From Acidiferrobacterales bacterium (GTDB lineage Bacteria > Pseudomonadota > Gammaproteobacteria > Acidiferrobacterales > SZUA-150): DNA of 51,952 bases. Below are positions 27,995-37,423 of this stretch, one piece after another. A program made the position numbers and the translations under genes. The notes below the pieces were generated by a model. It was given only the letters and a program-made list of their open reading frames with translations, did not search any database and had not been told where the DNA came from. The stretch spans positions 1 through 51,952 of the forward strand of contig CAMYII010000070.1 of assembly GCA_947258385.1 (NCBI GenBank), written 5' to 3'. The first letter of the stretch is position 1, and each line of letters opens with the position of its first letter.

Positions 27995-28968
27995 TGCAAT
28001 CTCACGCGCGGATCGACCACGGTGTAGCTGATATCGGTTAGAATCAGGCCGATGATGTAGAGCACTGAGCCGAGAAACACCATCGCACGAACAATGGCAA
28101 AGTCCTGCGAGTTGATGGCGTCGATCGTATAGCTGCCGAGGCCCGGTATGGCGAAAAAAGACTCCATTATCAGACTACCAATAAAAAGAAGTGGAATAAT
28201 CACGACGACACCGGTAAGGATCGGGATCATGGCGTTTTTCAGGACATGGTGAAACAGCACGCGCAGCTCAGACAGCCCCTTTGCACGGGCGGTGCGAACA
28301 TAGTCCTTATTGATTTCTTCCAGAAAAAAAGTTCGATAAAGGCGAGTGCTGGCGCCCACGCCGCCAACCACCCCTATGATGACTGGCAGAATGAGAAACT
28401 TTATTGCATTGATGCCGGTGTCAAAGCCGGAGATCGGCACCAGGTGCCACAATTTACTGAATACGTACTGACCGAGAATGATGTAAAACAAACCGGATAT
28501 CGACATCATGACAACGCATAACACCACACCGCCGGTGTCCACGTACGTGCCACGAAAAAACGCCAGCAGCATGGCAAAAGTGATGTATGTTAAAAGTCCC
28601 ACCATGAACGTCGGCAAGGCAATGGCCAGGCTTGGCCACATGCGTTTAGCGATATCGCTGCCGATGTCGCGTCCGTCATCGGAGCGCCCAAAGTCAAACA
28701 TGAATAACTTTACCGAGTGCTCGAAGAATATCGTGTTGGTGACCCTATCGGCGCTTTGAGCAGTATTGTTCCATAGCAATGGTCTGTCATAGCCGTGCTC
28801 GGCCTTCCAGTTGGCGACGGCCTCCGGCGTGACGCGCTTGACGCCAAGATGTATACGGGCCATATCATCGGGACTGTTGACAATGAAAAACAATGTGAAC
28901 GTAAGAACATTGACACCGATCAGAATCGGGATGGCATAAAAGATGCGGCGTATGATGTACGCAATCAT
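27991..28968 (-). CDS. yejB: Peptide ABC importer permease (YejB-like)
   Basis: 325-residue OppB/DppB-type permease beginning MIAYIIRRIFYAIPILIGVN, with six hydrophobic segments and the EAA loop YVRTARAKGLSELRVLFHHV. I start at ATG 28968: this gives the canonical family N-terminus and its A overlaps the stop of the binding-protein gene (TGATG). The frame runs on upstream to 29076 only as overlap with yejA. Confidence 0.94.
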   Translation of the reverse strand: MIAYIIRRIFYAIPILIGVNVLTFTLFFIVNSPDDMARIHLGVKRVTPEAVANWKAEHGYDRPLLWNNTAQSADRVTNTIFFEHSVKLFMFDFGRSDDGRDIGSDIAKRMWPSLAIALPTFMVGLLTYITFAMLLAFFRGTYVDTGGVVLCVVMMSISGLFYIILGQYVFSKLWHLVPISGFDTGINAIKFLILPVIIGVVGGVGASTRLYRTFFLEEINKDYVRTARAKGLSELRVLFHHVLKNAMIPILTGVVVIIPLLFIGSLIMESFFAIPGLGSYTIDAINSQDFAIVRAMVFLGSVLYIIGLILTDISYTVVDPRVRLH

Positions 28969-31139
28969 CAGATTATCCGGGTTTCCCTTCTTCGATAGGC
29001 CGCCACGGCCGGGATCATCGCTGCGACCGAGCCCAATAACACGACTAACAGAGGCCACAACACGGGCTGATTCCATTGCACACGTTTGGCCACTCGCAAG
29101 GATGGATCCAATCGCAAATACTTCAACGTGTTGTTGGCCATGAGATTGGGCTTGACATTATATAACCAACGATGTTGAAGGCTGAACTGCTTGGGATGGA
29201 AACCCCAGGCCCAGGGTGAATCGCGGCGAGCGATCTCCACCATGGCGTCGATGATCTGCTGCCGCTCGGGACCGTTGTCCATATCCTTCATGCGTTCGAA
29301 CAGCCGGTTGAACTCAGGACTATCGTAGTTGGCGGCGTTCTCGCCGTTATTTTGCACCTTCTTATTCGGACCATAGAGCAGGAAAACAAAATTCTCCGGA
29401 TCGGGATAATCGGCGTTCCAACCCCAAACGAACATCTGTGCGGTGCCGTTGAGCATCTTGTCCTGAAAGCGGTTGTAATCGGTGGCGCGCACGACTAACT
29501 CGATATTAAGCTTCTTGAACTGTTTACGCATCCATTCCAGTCTTGCCTTGTCCTCAGGACCTGTACCGGTGGTATCAAAATACAACAATAGCGGTTTACC
29601 GGACCTTGCATCACGCCCGTTGGGGTAACCCGCCTGGGCGAGCAGGCGTTTTGCAACCGCAATTGATTTCCGTTGTGCCTGCCCGCTCACCCAATCATAC
29701 ACATGGGGGTTAATGCCTTCGCGCCCGGTTTTGTAGCCGAAGATACCAGGCGGGATCGGTCCTTGGGAGGCGATTCCCCGGCCATTAAGAAAAATAGATA
29801 TCTGTTCTTCGAAGTCGATGGCGATGGAAATAGCCTGCCGCAGTGTGCGCGCGCGCTCGGTATACCCGCCAACCACCGGGTCTTCCATATTGAATCCGAA
29901 GTAAAATGTCGAAGTCGCGACGCTGGTCAAAAGGTTGATTCCTTTGTCCGCCATCTCATCGGTAAGCATCGAGTCGCCGGTCGAGGAAATGCGAATCGCC
30001 TGGTCAAAGCTTTCGGCGCTGATGCCGGAACGGTCGTAGTAGCCTTGCAGGAACTTGCTCCAATACGGGATATCTTCTTTTTCCAGGCTGAACACAACCT
30101 TGTCGATAAAAGGCAATCGCTTGCCGGCATCGGCCAGCAGTCCCGTCGACTCATCGCCCGGCTCACCTTCGAGGGGATAGAAGTCGTCATGATAATTCGG
30201 GTTGCGCTCCAACACCATCTGCCGGTTAGGGTCATTTACGGTCAACATGTAAGGACCGGTTCCAACTGCATACCAGTTCAAGGTAATGTTTTTCTCTTGC
30301 ATGCCGGGCTGCGAAAAAAACCGGTCGGCTTCCAGCGGCATGGGCGCAAAAAACGGCATGGCCATCCAATAAAGGAACTGGGGATTTTTGCCGCGAATCT
30401 TCACTTGATAGGTGTATCGATCCAGCACGCGCGCACCCTCCAGCTCAAATTCGTTCAGATCAAGATAGGAATCGGTGACGTCACGACGCCTGGCGGCGAT
30501 GCTGCGGGCCAGATCACCCAGACCCAGGATATATTGACTCATCAATCCGTAGATCGGTGAATGCAGTTTCGGATCCGCCAGACGTTTGATCTGGTAAATA
30601 TAGTCCGCCGCAACAAGCTCACGTGTGCCTGTATGATGGAAATCGGCGATTGAACCGATTTCCGCTATTTCCGGCCTTGTCAGTGCATGGTAGCGGTAGT
30701 TACCATTGTCATCCCGTGCGAAGCAGGGATGAGGCTGATAGTGAATGCCTGCGCGGATACGAATGGTATACAGACTGTAAGCTATGCTTGCAACCGGAGC
30801 CTTTGCGGGCAAGCGCCGGTTATTCTTGTCAAGATAGACCGGCTCTGGTACCGCTGTCGCGGTCAAGGGTTGCAACACATAAGGCCGCTTGAGGTAATGG
30901 TATTGAAACGGGGGTTCGTAGATCTGCGCGATAAACACGTACTCATTAGAACTGTAAGAGCGTACGGGATCGAGATGCTTGGGGCGCTCACTGAAAGCAC
31001 TGTATAAGACGTTCTTGCCTTCCTCATCGGCTGGGTATGGATTGTTCCATGCCGACCAGGCACTGCCCGAGGCGCATAAGGTGAACACCAGCAGTGCGGC
31101 TGACGGTAACTGAAAAATACTGTGGCCCCTGGTGTCCAA
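28968..31139 (-). CDS. yejA: Peptide-binding protein, SBP family 5 (YejA-like), membrane-anchored
   Basis: 723 residues, periplasmic binding component of the Yej-type importer. An N-terminal signal sequence (LPSAALLVFTLCASGSAWSA) is followed by the SBP-5 fold (SAFSERPKHLDPVRSYSSNE, FVWGWNADYPDPENFVFLLY). Longer than E. coli YejA (604). Unusually it ends in a hydrophobic helix, PVLWPLLVVLLGSVAAMIPA, and a basic tail YRRRE, so it is probably tethered to the inner membrane. Start: TTG 31139 with no in-frame ATG before an upstream stop, so translation initiation is weak. First gene of yejA-B-E-F, divergent from fabI over about 210 bases. Confidence 0.92.
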   Translation of the reverse strand: MDTRGHSIFQLPSAALLVFTLCASGSAWSAWNNPYPADEEGKNVLYSAFSERPKHLDPVRSYSSNEYVFIAQIYEPPFQYHYLKRPYVLQPLTATAVPEPVYLDKNNRRLPAKAPVASIAYSLYTIRIRAGIHYQPHPCFARDDNGNYRYHALTRPEIAEIGSIADFHHTGTRELVAADYIYQIKRLADPKLHSPIYGLMSQYILGLGDLARSIAARRRDVTDSYLDLNEFELEGARVLDRYTYQVKIRGKNPQFLYWMAMPFFAPMPLEADRFFSQPGMQEKNITLNWYAVGTGPYMLTVNDPNRQMVLERNPNYHDDFYPLEGEPGDESTGLLADAGKRLPFIDKVVFSLEKEDIPYWSKFLQGYYDRSGISAESFDQAIRISSTGDSMLTDEMADKGINLLTSVATSTFYFGFNMEDPVVGGYTERARTLRQAISIAIDFEEQISIFLNGRGIASQGPIPPGIFGYKTGREGINPHVYDWVSGQAQRKSIAVAKRLLAQAGYPNGRDARSGKPLLLYFDTTGTGPEDKARLEWMRKQFKKLNIELVVRATDYNRFQDKMLNGTAQMFVWGWNADYPDPENFVFLLYGPNKKVQNNGENAANYDSPEFNRLFERMKDMDNGPERQQIIDAMVEIARRDSPWAWGFHPKQFSLQHRWLYNVKPNLMANNTLKYLRLDPSLRVAKRVQWNQPVLWPLLVVLLGSVAAMIPAVAAYRRRETRII

Positions 31140-31350
31140 TGATGCTCTGCTTTGTCTTCGGTTCCGATAACGTCAATCATAACGACATCGCGTCCCGTAA
31201 CAAAGTAGTGCGGGTCTGGAGACGCACATTTGGACACTATCTTGAATGCTTAGGCCATGAATTTTCCCCTGGAGCGACTATTTGTTTCCGGTTACAATGC
31301 CCCGTTACAAAACGGTCATTTATTGCAAAAACCAAAGGGAGAACAAGAAC

Positions 31351-32133
31351 ATGGGTTTTCTGGCGGGCAAACGTGCATTGATTGTCGGCGTTGCGAGCGA
31401 TCGCTCCATCGCCTGGGGTATCGCCAAGGCCATGCACCGGGAGGGCGCCGAACTGGCTTTCAGCTATCAGAATGACAAGCTCAAACAGCGGGTCGAGAAA
31501 TTCGCCGCCCAGGTCGATTCCGGGATCGTGCTGCCCTGCGATGTCGCCAGTGACGAGCAGATCGAGGCCATGTTTACCGGCCTGGGCGAACACTGGGACG
31601 GGCTCGACATTATCGTGCACTCCGTGGCCTTCGCGCCGCGTGAGCTGCTGTCCGGATCCTATGTCGAGGCGGTCACGCGCGAGGGTTTCGCCATGGCCCA
31701 TGACATCAGCTCCTACAGCTTCGCCGCCCTGGCAAAGGGCGGCCACCGCATGATGCAGGGCAGAAACGGCGCCCTGCTCACGCTGACCTACCTGGGTGCC
31801 ATACGCGCGATCCCCAATTACAACGTCATGGGTGTGGCCAAGGCCAGCCTGGAGGCCAATGTGCGCTACATGGCCCATTCCCTCGGGCCGGAGGGTATCC
31901 GTGTCAACGGGATTTCCGCCGGTCCCATCAGGACCCTGGCGGCAGCGGGTATTGGTGATTTCAGGAAAATCAGGGATGCCTTTGAGGCAAGCGCGCCACT
32001 GCATCGCAGCGTCACCATCGATGAAGTCGGAAATGCCGCCGCGTTCCTTTGCTCGGACCTCGCCTCCGGCATTACGGGTGAGATCACCTATGTCGATGCC
32101 GGCTTTAACATCGCCGGAATCGGGCAGGGATGA
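31351..32133 (+). CDS. fabI: Enoyl-[acyl-carrier-protein] reductase (NADH)
   Basis: Last reductive step of fatty-acid elongation and the target of triclosan-type inhibitors. 260 residues, E. coli FabI-like: [20 protein letters not shown] (nucleotide site), [11 protein letters not shown], the catalytic Tyr/Lys region [20 protein letters not shown], and [15 protein letters not shown] start at ATG 31351 ([13 protein letters not shown], preceded by AGGGAGA) rather than the upstream open-frame start at 31282. It converges with ppiD; only three bases separate the two stop codons, with no terminator between. Confidence 0.97.
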   Translation: MGFLAGKRALIVGVASDRSIAWGIAKAMHREGAELAFSYQNDKLKQRVEKFAAQVDSGIVLPCDVASDEQIEAMFTGLGEHWDGLDIIVHSVAFAPRELLSGSYVEAVTREGFAMAHDISSYSFAALAKGGHRMMQGRNGALLTLTYLGAIRAIPNYNVMGVAKASLEANVRYMAHSLGPEGIRVNGISAGPIRTLAAAGIGDFRKIRDAFEASAPLHRSVTIDEVGNAAAFLCSDLASGITGEITYVDAGFNIAGIGQG

Positions 32134-32136
32134 CGC

Positions 32137-34035
32137 TCAGAGCTTGTCGGGATACACCTTGATCTCCGCGCTTTTACGCAGACCCGTGCGGTAATTCGCG
32201 TAGTAATCGAGGCCCCGTCGTCCGGTCAGCAGTTTAACGGCCCGGTTGCGCGTATCCGCATCCGCGCCCGCGACATCGCCTTCAATCACACGCTCCAGGG
32301 CAAACACGGCATACCCGCTGTCTGCGAGCGCAACGCTGCCGTACACCGGCTTGCCGTCCTGCGGGCGCTGCGCCTGGAACACGGCCGCAAGCAGTCGCTG
32401 ATCAACCTTGTCCTGTTTTTTCCCCTCGCGGCTGACGACCGACGGTTTGGTGTACTTTAGACCATGCCTGCGTGCGAGCACCGGCAGTGTCTCTCCCTGC
32501 TGCAAGGCATCCATGAATTGATCACGTCGCTGCGCCGCCTGCTCACGCGCCCGCTGTTGCTTTAGCAGCGACTCGATCTCGCCGCTGACCGCTGAAAGCG
32601 GCTTGCGCTCGGCCTCCCGGTGCCCGGCCACACGCAGGGCCACCAGCGTGGTATCGTCAAGCTCGAGGGCATCGCTATTTCTTCCCTGCTCCAGCACTTC
32701 CGGCGCAAACGCAGCCGCAACGACCGGTTGCTTGGCCGCAATGCCGGCGCCGCCGGAACGCGAAAACCATTCGCTTTTCCTGATCTCGAGGCCGAGCTGG
32801 TCCGCGGCCGGCTTGAGGCTGTCGGGTTGCTCATAGGTCAGGTTGTAGAAATCCTCTGAAAGGTCATAAAAGCGCTCTTCCCCATGCTGCTGCTTCAGCA
32901 GTTTCCGAAGATCCTCGCGCGCCTTGACGAACGACCGCTGCACCGCGGGCTTATAATCGGTCAATTTGATCAAATGGTAGCCAAATTTTGTGCGTACCGG
33001 TTTACTGACCGCGCCTTTTTTCTTCAGTGCGTAGGCGGCCTCCTCGAACTCCTTGGCCATGACACCGCGCGCAATATCACCGAGATCGCCTCCCTTGGCC
33101 GCGCTGACGGGGTCATCAGAATTTTTCTTGGCCAATGCCGCAAAATCCGCACCCTCGCGCAGCTGCTTTTCGAGCTGTTGAATGCGTTCTACGGCCTTCT
33201 GCCGCTCTTCAGCGGAGGCAGCCGCGTCGAGCTCAACCAGGATATGGCTCGCGCGACGCCGTTCCGGCACCGCATCCTGACCGATACCTGTGTCATAAGC
33301 TTCACGCAACTCGGTCTCGGTCGGTTGATAATCCCTGGCAAGCTCCTCCGCCGACAACAGCAGGTATTCGATCTGCACCTGCTCGGGCGACATGAAACGC
33401 CCGGCTTGGGAGTCGTAGTAATTCTTAATGGCGTCCTGATCGATCTTCGCCTGTTTGAGGAACCGGCTGGTGTCGATCTGCAGATAGGCCCATTCCCGCC
33501 GCTGCAGCATCAGGCGCATGACTGCCTCAATCTCGCTTTGTGTCACGATTGCGCTTTCGCGAAACCCGCCGCGCACCTGATCGGCAATGGCATCATTGCG
33601 TATTTGGGATTCGAACTGGGCGGTGTTGATTCCCTGGGCGCGCAGGGTCCCGCTATAGACCTCCGTATCGAAGCGGTTGTTCCGCTGGAAATAGGGCAGC
33701 GCCTTGATCTTCTCACTCAGCTGCTCGTCGCTGATGCGAAAACCCCGGCGCTCGACGTCGTTCAAAAACAGGTTTTCCGCCACCAGGCCCTCCAGGACCT
33801 GCTGCTTGAAAAAGGCGGTCTCCCACACGGCCGGTGGAACACGACGGCGATACTGTTCCAGGGCGTCACGGTAGACTTGCTGATGAATTTCTATGCCATC
33901 GCCTTTGGCGACGACCACCGTGGCCCCACCCTGAAAGTAGGTATTGACGCCCCAGAAACCGAACACGATCACCAGCAGCGCGACAATGAAGCCGGCAATA
34001 ATGCCCTGGGTCTTTTCACGAATTGCTGTCAGCAT
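32137..34035 (-). CDS. ppiD: Periplasmic chaperone PpiD (SurA/parvulin type)
   Basis: Membrane-anchored chaperone at the Sec translocon. 632 residues: short cytoplasmic N-terminus MLTAIREKTQG, one membrane segment (IIAGFIVALLVIVFGFWGVN), SurA-like N-domain (about 35-230), one parvulin domain (about 262-355; RASHILVELDAA, GGDLGDIARGVM, FGYHLIKLTDYKP), and a C-terminal region. ATG 34035 gives the family N-terminus. Member of the conserved lon-hup-ppiD neighbourhood, here with two tRNA genes inserted before it. Confidence 0.95.
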   Translation of the reverse strand: MLTAIREKTQGIIAGFIVALLVIVFGFWGVNTYFQGGATVVVAKGDGIEIHQQVYRDALEQYRRRVPPAVWETAFFKQQVLEGLVAENLFLNDVERRGFRISDEQLSEKIKALPYFQRNNRFDTEVYSGTLRAQGINTAQFESQIRNDAIADQVRGGFRESAIVTQSEIEAVMRLMLQRREWAYLQIDTSRFLKQAKIDQDAIKNYYDSQAGRFMSPEQVQIEYLLLSAEELARDYQPTETELREAYDTGIGQDAVPERRRASHILVELDAAASAEERQKAVERIQQLEKQLREGADFAALAKKNSDDPVSAAKGGDLGDIARGVMAKEFEEAAYALKKKGAVSKPVRTKFGYHLIKLTDYKPAVQRSFVKAREDLRKLLKQQHGEERFYDLSEDFYNLTYEQPDSLKPAADQLGLEIRKSEWFSRSGGAGIAAKQPVVAAAFAPEVLEQGRNSDALELDDTTLVALRVAGHREAERKPLSAVSGEIESLLKQQRAREQAAQRRDQFMDALQQGETLPVLARRHGLKYTKPSVVSREGKKQDKVDQRLLAAVFQAQRPQDGKPVYGSVALADSGYAVFALERVIEGDVAGADADTRNRAVKLLTGRRGLDYYANYRTGLRKSAEIKVYPDKL

Positions 34036-34094
34036 GGGGGCATACTTTACCGCAACCGAGAAATACATCAACGGTAAAAAACAGATTTGATGCA

Positions 34095-34130
34095 AATAAA
34101 AAGGGCAAGGTGGAGATTCACACTTGCCCT
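34095..34130 (-). terminator. Intrinsic terminator after tRNA-Val/tRNA-Asp
   Basis: On the minus strand an 8-bp stem AGGGCAAG/CTTGCCCT (34123-34130 and 34102-34109) is followed by TTTTATTT. It lies about 12 bases past the tRNA-Asp 3' end and separates the tRNA transcript from ppiD. Confidence 0.8.
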
Positions 34131-34142
34131 GACTCGAAAAAA

Positions 34143-34219
34143 TGGCGGAGCGGACGGGACTCGAACCCGCGACCCCCGGCGTGACAGGCCGGTATTCTAA
34201 CCAACTGAACTACCGCTCC
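34143..34219 (-). tRNA. tRNA-Asp (GUC)
   Basis: 77 bases including encoded CCA. Acceptor GGAGCGG pairs with CCGCTCC; anticodon loop CUGUCAC within CCGGC-N7-GCCGG gives anticodon GUC; T-loop GTTCGAGTC present. Directly after tRNA-Val. Confidence 0.97.
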
Positions 34220-34230
34220 GAGATACAGCC

Positions 34231-34306
34231 TGGTGGGTGCTGAGGGAGTTGAACCCCCGACATTCGCCTTGTAAGGGCGACGCTCTACCAGCTGAGCTAA
34301 GCACCC
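34231..34306 (-). tRNA. tRNA-Val (UAC)
   Basis: 76 bases including encoded CCA. Acceptor GGGTGCT pairs with AGCACCC; anticodon stem CGCCC/GGGCG-like pairing around loop TTACAAG gives anticodon UAC; T-arm GGGGGTTCAACTCCC. It starts nine bases after the HU-like gene stop, so it may be co-transcribed with that region. Confidence 0.96.
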
Positions 34307-34315
34307 CAGGGCGCG

Positions 34316-34564
34316 CTAGTTTAAGGCATCCTTGAGCCCTTTACCAGCCTTGAGTTCCGGCATTTGCCGGCCGCGATTCGTCCTGGGATTGCGGTCCGTT
34401 CCGGCGGCACGGGCGCTCACCGAGAAGGCCCCAAAACCGGCAATCCTAACGTGTCCACCGACGCGCAAGCGCTCGTTAATGACTACCTCCACGGCACGTG
34501 TTGCGGCCACGCGGTTCCTATCCGTTGTTACCGCAACCTTATCACTGGACTCTGATTTATCCGC
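34316..34564 (-). pseudogene. Decayed or highly divergent HU (hupB-like) gene
   Basis: Sits at the conserved hupB position between lon and ppiD. The translated frame keeps RIAGFGAFSVSARAAGTDRNP and ELKAGKGLKDALN, clear HU signatures, and an N-terminal part alignable to HU (DKSESSDKVAVTT for NKSELIDxIAExA). But the codon where HU starts with ATG is GCG (34562-34564), despite AAGAGGA upstream; no ATG, GTG or TTG occurs between it and the promoter-like TTGACA at 34681-34686. About three residues are missing in helix 2 and five in the DNA-binding arm. The frame is unbroken, so decay is recent or a non-standard start (e.g. CTG) is used. An 8-bp hairpin ATGGGCCG/CGGCCCAT (34624-34644) lies upstream. 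Confidence 0.65.
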
Positions 34565-34715
34565 CTCGATGTCCTCTTGATCGGCCGCTGGCAGAGAGAC
34601 ACGCCGAGTCGTCTGATTAAGGCATGGGCCGGTGTGCGGCCCATTCAGAGCGGCAAAAAATGATACAAGTGCGGTGGACTTGTCAAGAAACGCCCAGCCA
34701 GGGACTGGCCAGGCG

Positions 34716-37151
34716 CTAATGCGTCGTGATTTTTGTTGCCGGTCCAGCCTGGTCTTCGGCGGCGTCGCCCGGGGGGCTTTCAATATCCTCGCCTTCTTCC
34801 AGGGGCTCGGGCATACGCTCGAGCGCCGCCTCAAACACCTCATCAATCCATCTGACGGTTTTGATCTCCAGATCATTGACGATGTTTTGCGGAATCTCGG
34901 TCAAATCCTTGCTGTTCTCATGAGGAATGAGCACGGTCTTGACCCGGCCCCGATGCGCGGCGAGCAGCTTTTCCTTCAGCCCGCCAATCGGCAGCACCTC
35001 CCCGCGCAGTGTGATTTCGCCTGTCATGGCAACATCGGCACGCACGGGAATACCGGTAAGCGATGAAACCATCGCCGTGCACATTCCGATCCCCGCACTG
35101 GGGCCGTCTTTGGGCGTCGCACCCTCGGGAACGTGAATATGAAAATCATGGGTCTGATAAAAATCCGCACGAATGCCGAGCTTGGCCGCGCGGCTTCGCA
35201 CCACGCTCATGGCGGCCTGGATCGACTCCTGCATGACGTCGCCAAGCTTACCTGTAATCATGAGCTTGCCCTTGCCCGGCAGAATGGCGCTTTCAATCGT
35301 CAAGAGCTCGCCCCCGACTTCCGTCCAGGCGAGGCCTGTGACCTGTCCGATCTGGTTGCTCTCTTCGGCAATGCCATAGCGGAAGCGCCGCACGCCGAGG
35401 TATTTCTCCAGATTCTCCGGCGTCACGCTCACCTCGGTCTGCTTGCCCATGACGAGCTCTTTGGCAACCTTGCGGCAGATTTTTGAGATCTCACGCTCGA
35501 GATTACGCACACCGGCTTCACGCGTGTAATAGCGGATGATATCCTGTATGACATCCCCCGAGACAGAAAACTCATCTTCCTTCAAGCCATTGCTCTTAAT
35601 CTGCTTGGGCGCGAGATAGCGCAGCGCGATATTCAGCTTTTCATCTTCGGTGTAGCCTGACAGACGGATGACCTCCATGCGATCGAGCAGCGGCGGGGGG
35701 ATATTAAGCGTATTCGCCGTCGCCACGAACATCACGTCGGAGAGGTCGTAATCCACCTCCAGATAATGATCGTTGAAGGTGTCGTTTTGTTCCGGGTCCA
35801 GGACCTCTAACAACGCGGAAGACGGATCGCCGCGGAAGTCCATGGACATCTTATCGACCTCATCTAGCATGAATAACGGGTTGCGGACTTTCACCTTGCT
35901 CAGGTTCTGAATGATCTTGCCCGGCATGGATCCGATGTACGTCCGACGGTGCCCGCGAATCTCGGCCTCATCACGAACGCCACCGAGGGACATGCGCGCA
36001 AACTTGCGGTTAGTGGCCCGTGCGATCGACATCCCCAGGGACGTTTTTCCGACACCCGGGGGGCCTACGAGGCACAAAATCGGCCCTTTCAATTTGTTTA
36101 CGCGTTGCTGTACGGCAAGGTATTCAAGGATGCGTTCCTTGACCTTGTCCAGCCCGTAGTGATCCTCTTCCAGGACCTCTTCCGCCTTATTCAAATCCTT
36201 CGTGATCTTGGTCTTCTTTTTCCAAGGCACGTTAAGTAGGGTGTCAATATAGTTGCGCACCACTGTCGCCTCGGCGGACATGGGCGACATCATTTTCAGT
36301 TTGTTGAGCTCGGAATCAACCTTGTCACGGGCCTCTTTCGGCATACCGGCGTCGGCGATTTTCTGAGTAATTTCTTCGATCTCGTTTGGCGATTCGTCAA
36401 GATCCCCCAGCTCCTTCTGGATCGCCTTCATCTGCTCGTTCAGGTAGTACTCGCGCTGGCTTTTTTCCATCTGCCGCTTCACCCGGCCGCGAATACGCTT
36501 CTCCACCTGCAGAAGATCAATCTCCGATTCCATTACCCCGAGGATGTGCTCCAGGCGGTCGCGGATATCCTGCATCGCGAGGATATGCTGTTTGTCATCA
36601 ATCTTAAGGCTCAAGTGTGCCGCTACCGTGTCCGCAAGCCGACCCGGCTCGTCCACGCCGCTGAGTGAGGTCAGGATCTCGGGCGGGATTTTCATATTGA
36701 GTTTGACATATTGATCAAACTCGGACAGCACCGAGCGCATCAGCACCTCGGCCTCTTTCTCATCGAGGAGAACGTTTTCAAGCTGTGAGACAGTGGCGAC
36801 GAACGTCTCTTCAGTCTCCAGAAACTTTTGTATGGCGGCACGCTGCTCACCTTCGACCAGGACCTTGACCGTGCCGTCCGGCAGTTTAAGCAACTGTAGG
36901 ATGCTGGCAATGGTGCCGACCGTGTGGATATCCTCCGCCCCCGGATCATCGTCCGAGGCACTCTTCTGCGCGACGAGCATGATCTGCTTGCCCGATTCCA
37001 TGGCCTGGTCAAGCGCAACAATGGACTTTTTCCGGCCAACAAAGAGCGGAATCACCATATGGGGAAAAACAACCACATCGCGCAACGGCAGCACGGGTAA
37101 GGTTGTCTCGGAATCCGGAACGATAGTAAGAGGTCTGCTTTCCTCTGTCAT
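34716..37151 (-). CDS. lon: ATP-dependent protease La (Lon)
   Basis: Cytosolic AAA+ protease degrading misfolded and regulatory proteins. 811 residues: N-terminal substrate domain ([19 protein letters not shown]), coiled-coil region with [20 protein letters not shown]+ module (Walker [11 protein letters not shown]; Walker [10 protein letters not shown]), and Ser-Lys protease domain with the catalytic Ser in [11 protein letters not shown] and Lys in [13 protein letters not shown]. Length is slightly above the 784 of E. coli because of an acidic C-terminal tail ([19 protein letters not shown]). A sigma-32-type promoter lies upstream, behind the clpX terminator. Confidence 0.98.
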   Translation of the reverse strand: MTEESRPLTIVPDSETTLPVLPLRDVVVFPHMVIPLFVGRKKSIVALDQAMESGKQIMLVAQKSASDDDPGAEDIHTVGTIASILQLLKLPDGTVKVLVEGEQRAAIQKFLETEETFVATVSQLENVLLDEKEAEVLMRSVLSEFDQYVKLNMKIPPEILTSLSGVDEPGRLADTVAAHLSLKIDDKQHILAMQDIRDRLEHILGVMESEIDLLQVEKRIRGRVKRQMEKSQREYYLNEQMKAIQKELGDLDESPNEIEEITQKIADAGMPKEARDKVDSELNKLKMMSPMSAEATVVRNYIDTLLNVPWKKKTKITKDLNKAEEVLEEDHYGLDKVKERILEYLAVQQRVNKLKGPILCLVGPPGVGKTSLGMSIARATNRKFARMSLGGVRDEAEIRGHRRTYIGSMPGKIIQNLSKVKVRNPLFMLDEVDKMSMDFRGDPSSALLEVLDPEQNDTFNDHYLEVDYDLSDVMFVATANTLNIPPPLLDRMEVIRLSGYTEDEKLNIALRYLAPKQIKSNGLKEDEFSVSGDVIQDIIRYYTREAGVRNLEREISKICRKVAKELVMGKQTEVSVTPENLEKYLGVRRFRYGIAEESNQIGQVTGLAWTEVGGELLTIESAILPGKGKLMITGKLGDVMQESIQAAMSVVRSRAAKLGIRADFYQTHDFHIHVPEGATPKDGPSAGIGMCTAMVSSLTGIPVRADVAMTGEITLRGEVLPIGGLKEKLLAAHRGRVKTVLIPHENSKDLTEIPQNIVNDLEIKTVRWIDEVFEAALERMPEPLEEGEDIESPPGDAAEDQAGPATKITTH

Positions 37152-37266
37152 GGCTTTACCTGTTTAGACGGGTGTTACCCCGATAATGTGTTGGCATCCA
37201 CACCGATGCGCCCTCGCGTTTCTCACCGGCGCCAATTCATCGGTATCTTGTGTGTTCAAGATCTAC

Positions 37267-37295
37267 TTTTGGGGGTAAAAAACCGGAATTCAACG
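37267..37295 (-). promoter_or_regulatory. Sigma-32 (heat-shock) promoter of lon
   Basis: Minus strand: CGTTGAA (37289-37295), 14-base spacer, CCCCAAAA (37267-37274). This matches the sigma-32 pattern (C)TTGAA-N13/14-CCCCAT and is laid out as in the E. coli lon promoter (CGTTGAA-N14-CCCCATAT). It is about 115 bases upstream of the lon ATG. Confidence 0.75.
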
Positions 37296-37359
37296 TTTGC
37301 CCGGAAATTCACTCCCCGGCGGGCTGCAGCGGCGGCCTGGCGTCGCCCGTTGCACTCGC

Positions 37360-37384
37360 AAAAAACCCCGCACGGAGCGGGGTT
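37360..37384 (-). terminator. Intrinsic terminator after clpX
   Basis: Minus strand: AACCCCGC-TCCGT-GCGGGGTT followed by TTTT, a perfect 8-bp GC-rich stem with a U tract (37360-37365). It lies 40 bases past clpX and uncouples lon from the clpPX transcript. Confidence 0.88.
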
Positions 37385-37423
37385 TAGCCGACACGTCGCC
37401 TGTCGCAAGAATGCCAGACTGCG

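Noticed and set aside
34732-34876. N-terminal extension of the HU-like frame into lon
   Set aside because: The frame is open by chance across the lon 3' end; the translated part is Arg/Pro-rich and unlike any HU, and it lies upstream of the likely promoter.
37230-37256. CTTGAAC with a following CCGATG as a second heat-shock promoter for lon
   Set aside because: Spacing of about 10-11 bases is too short and the -10 is poor; the upstream CGTTGAA-N14-CCCCAAAA fits far better.
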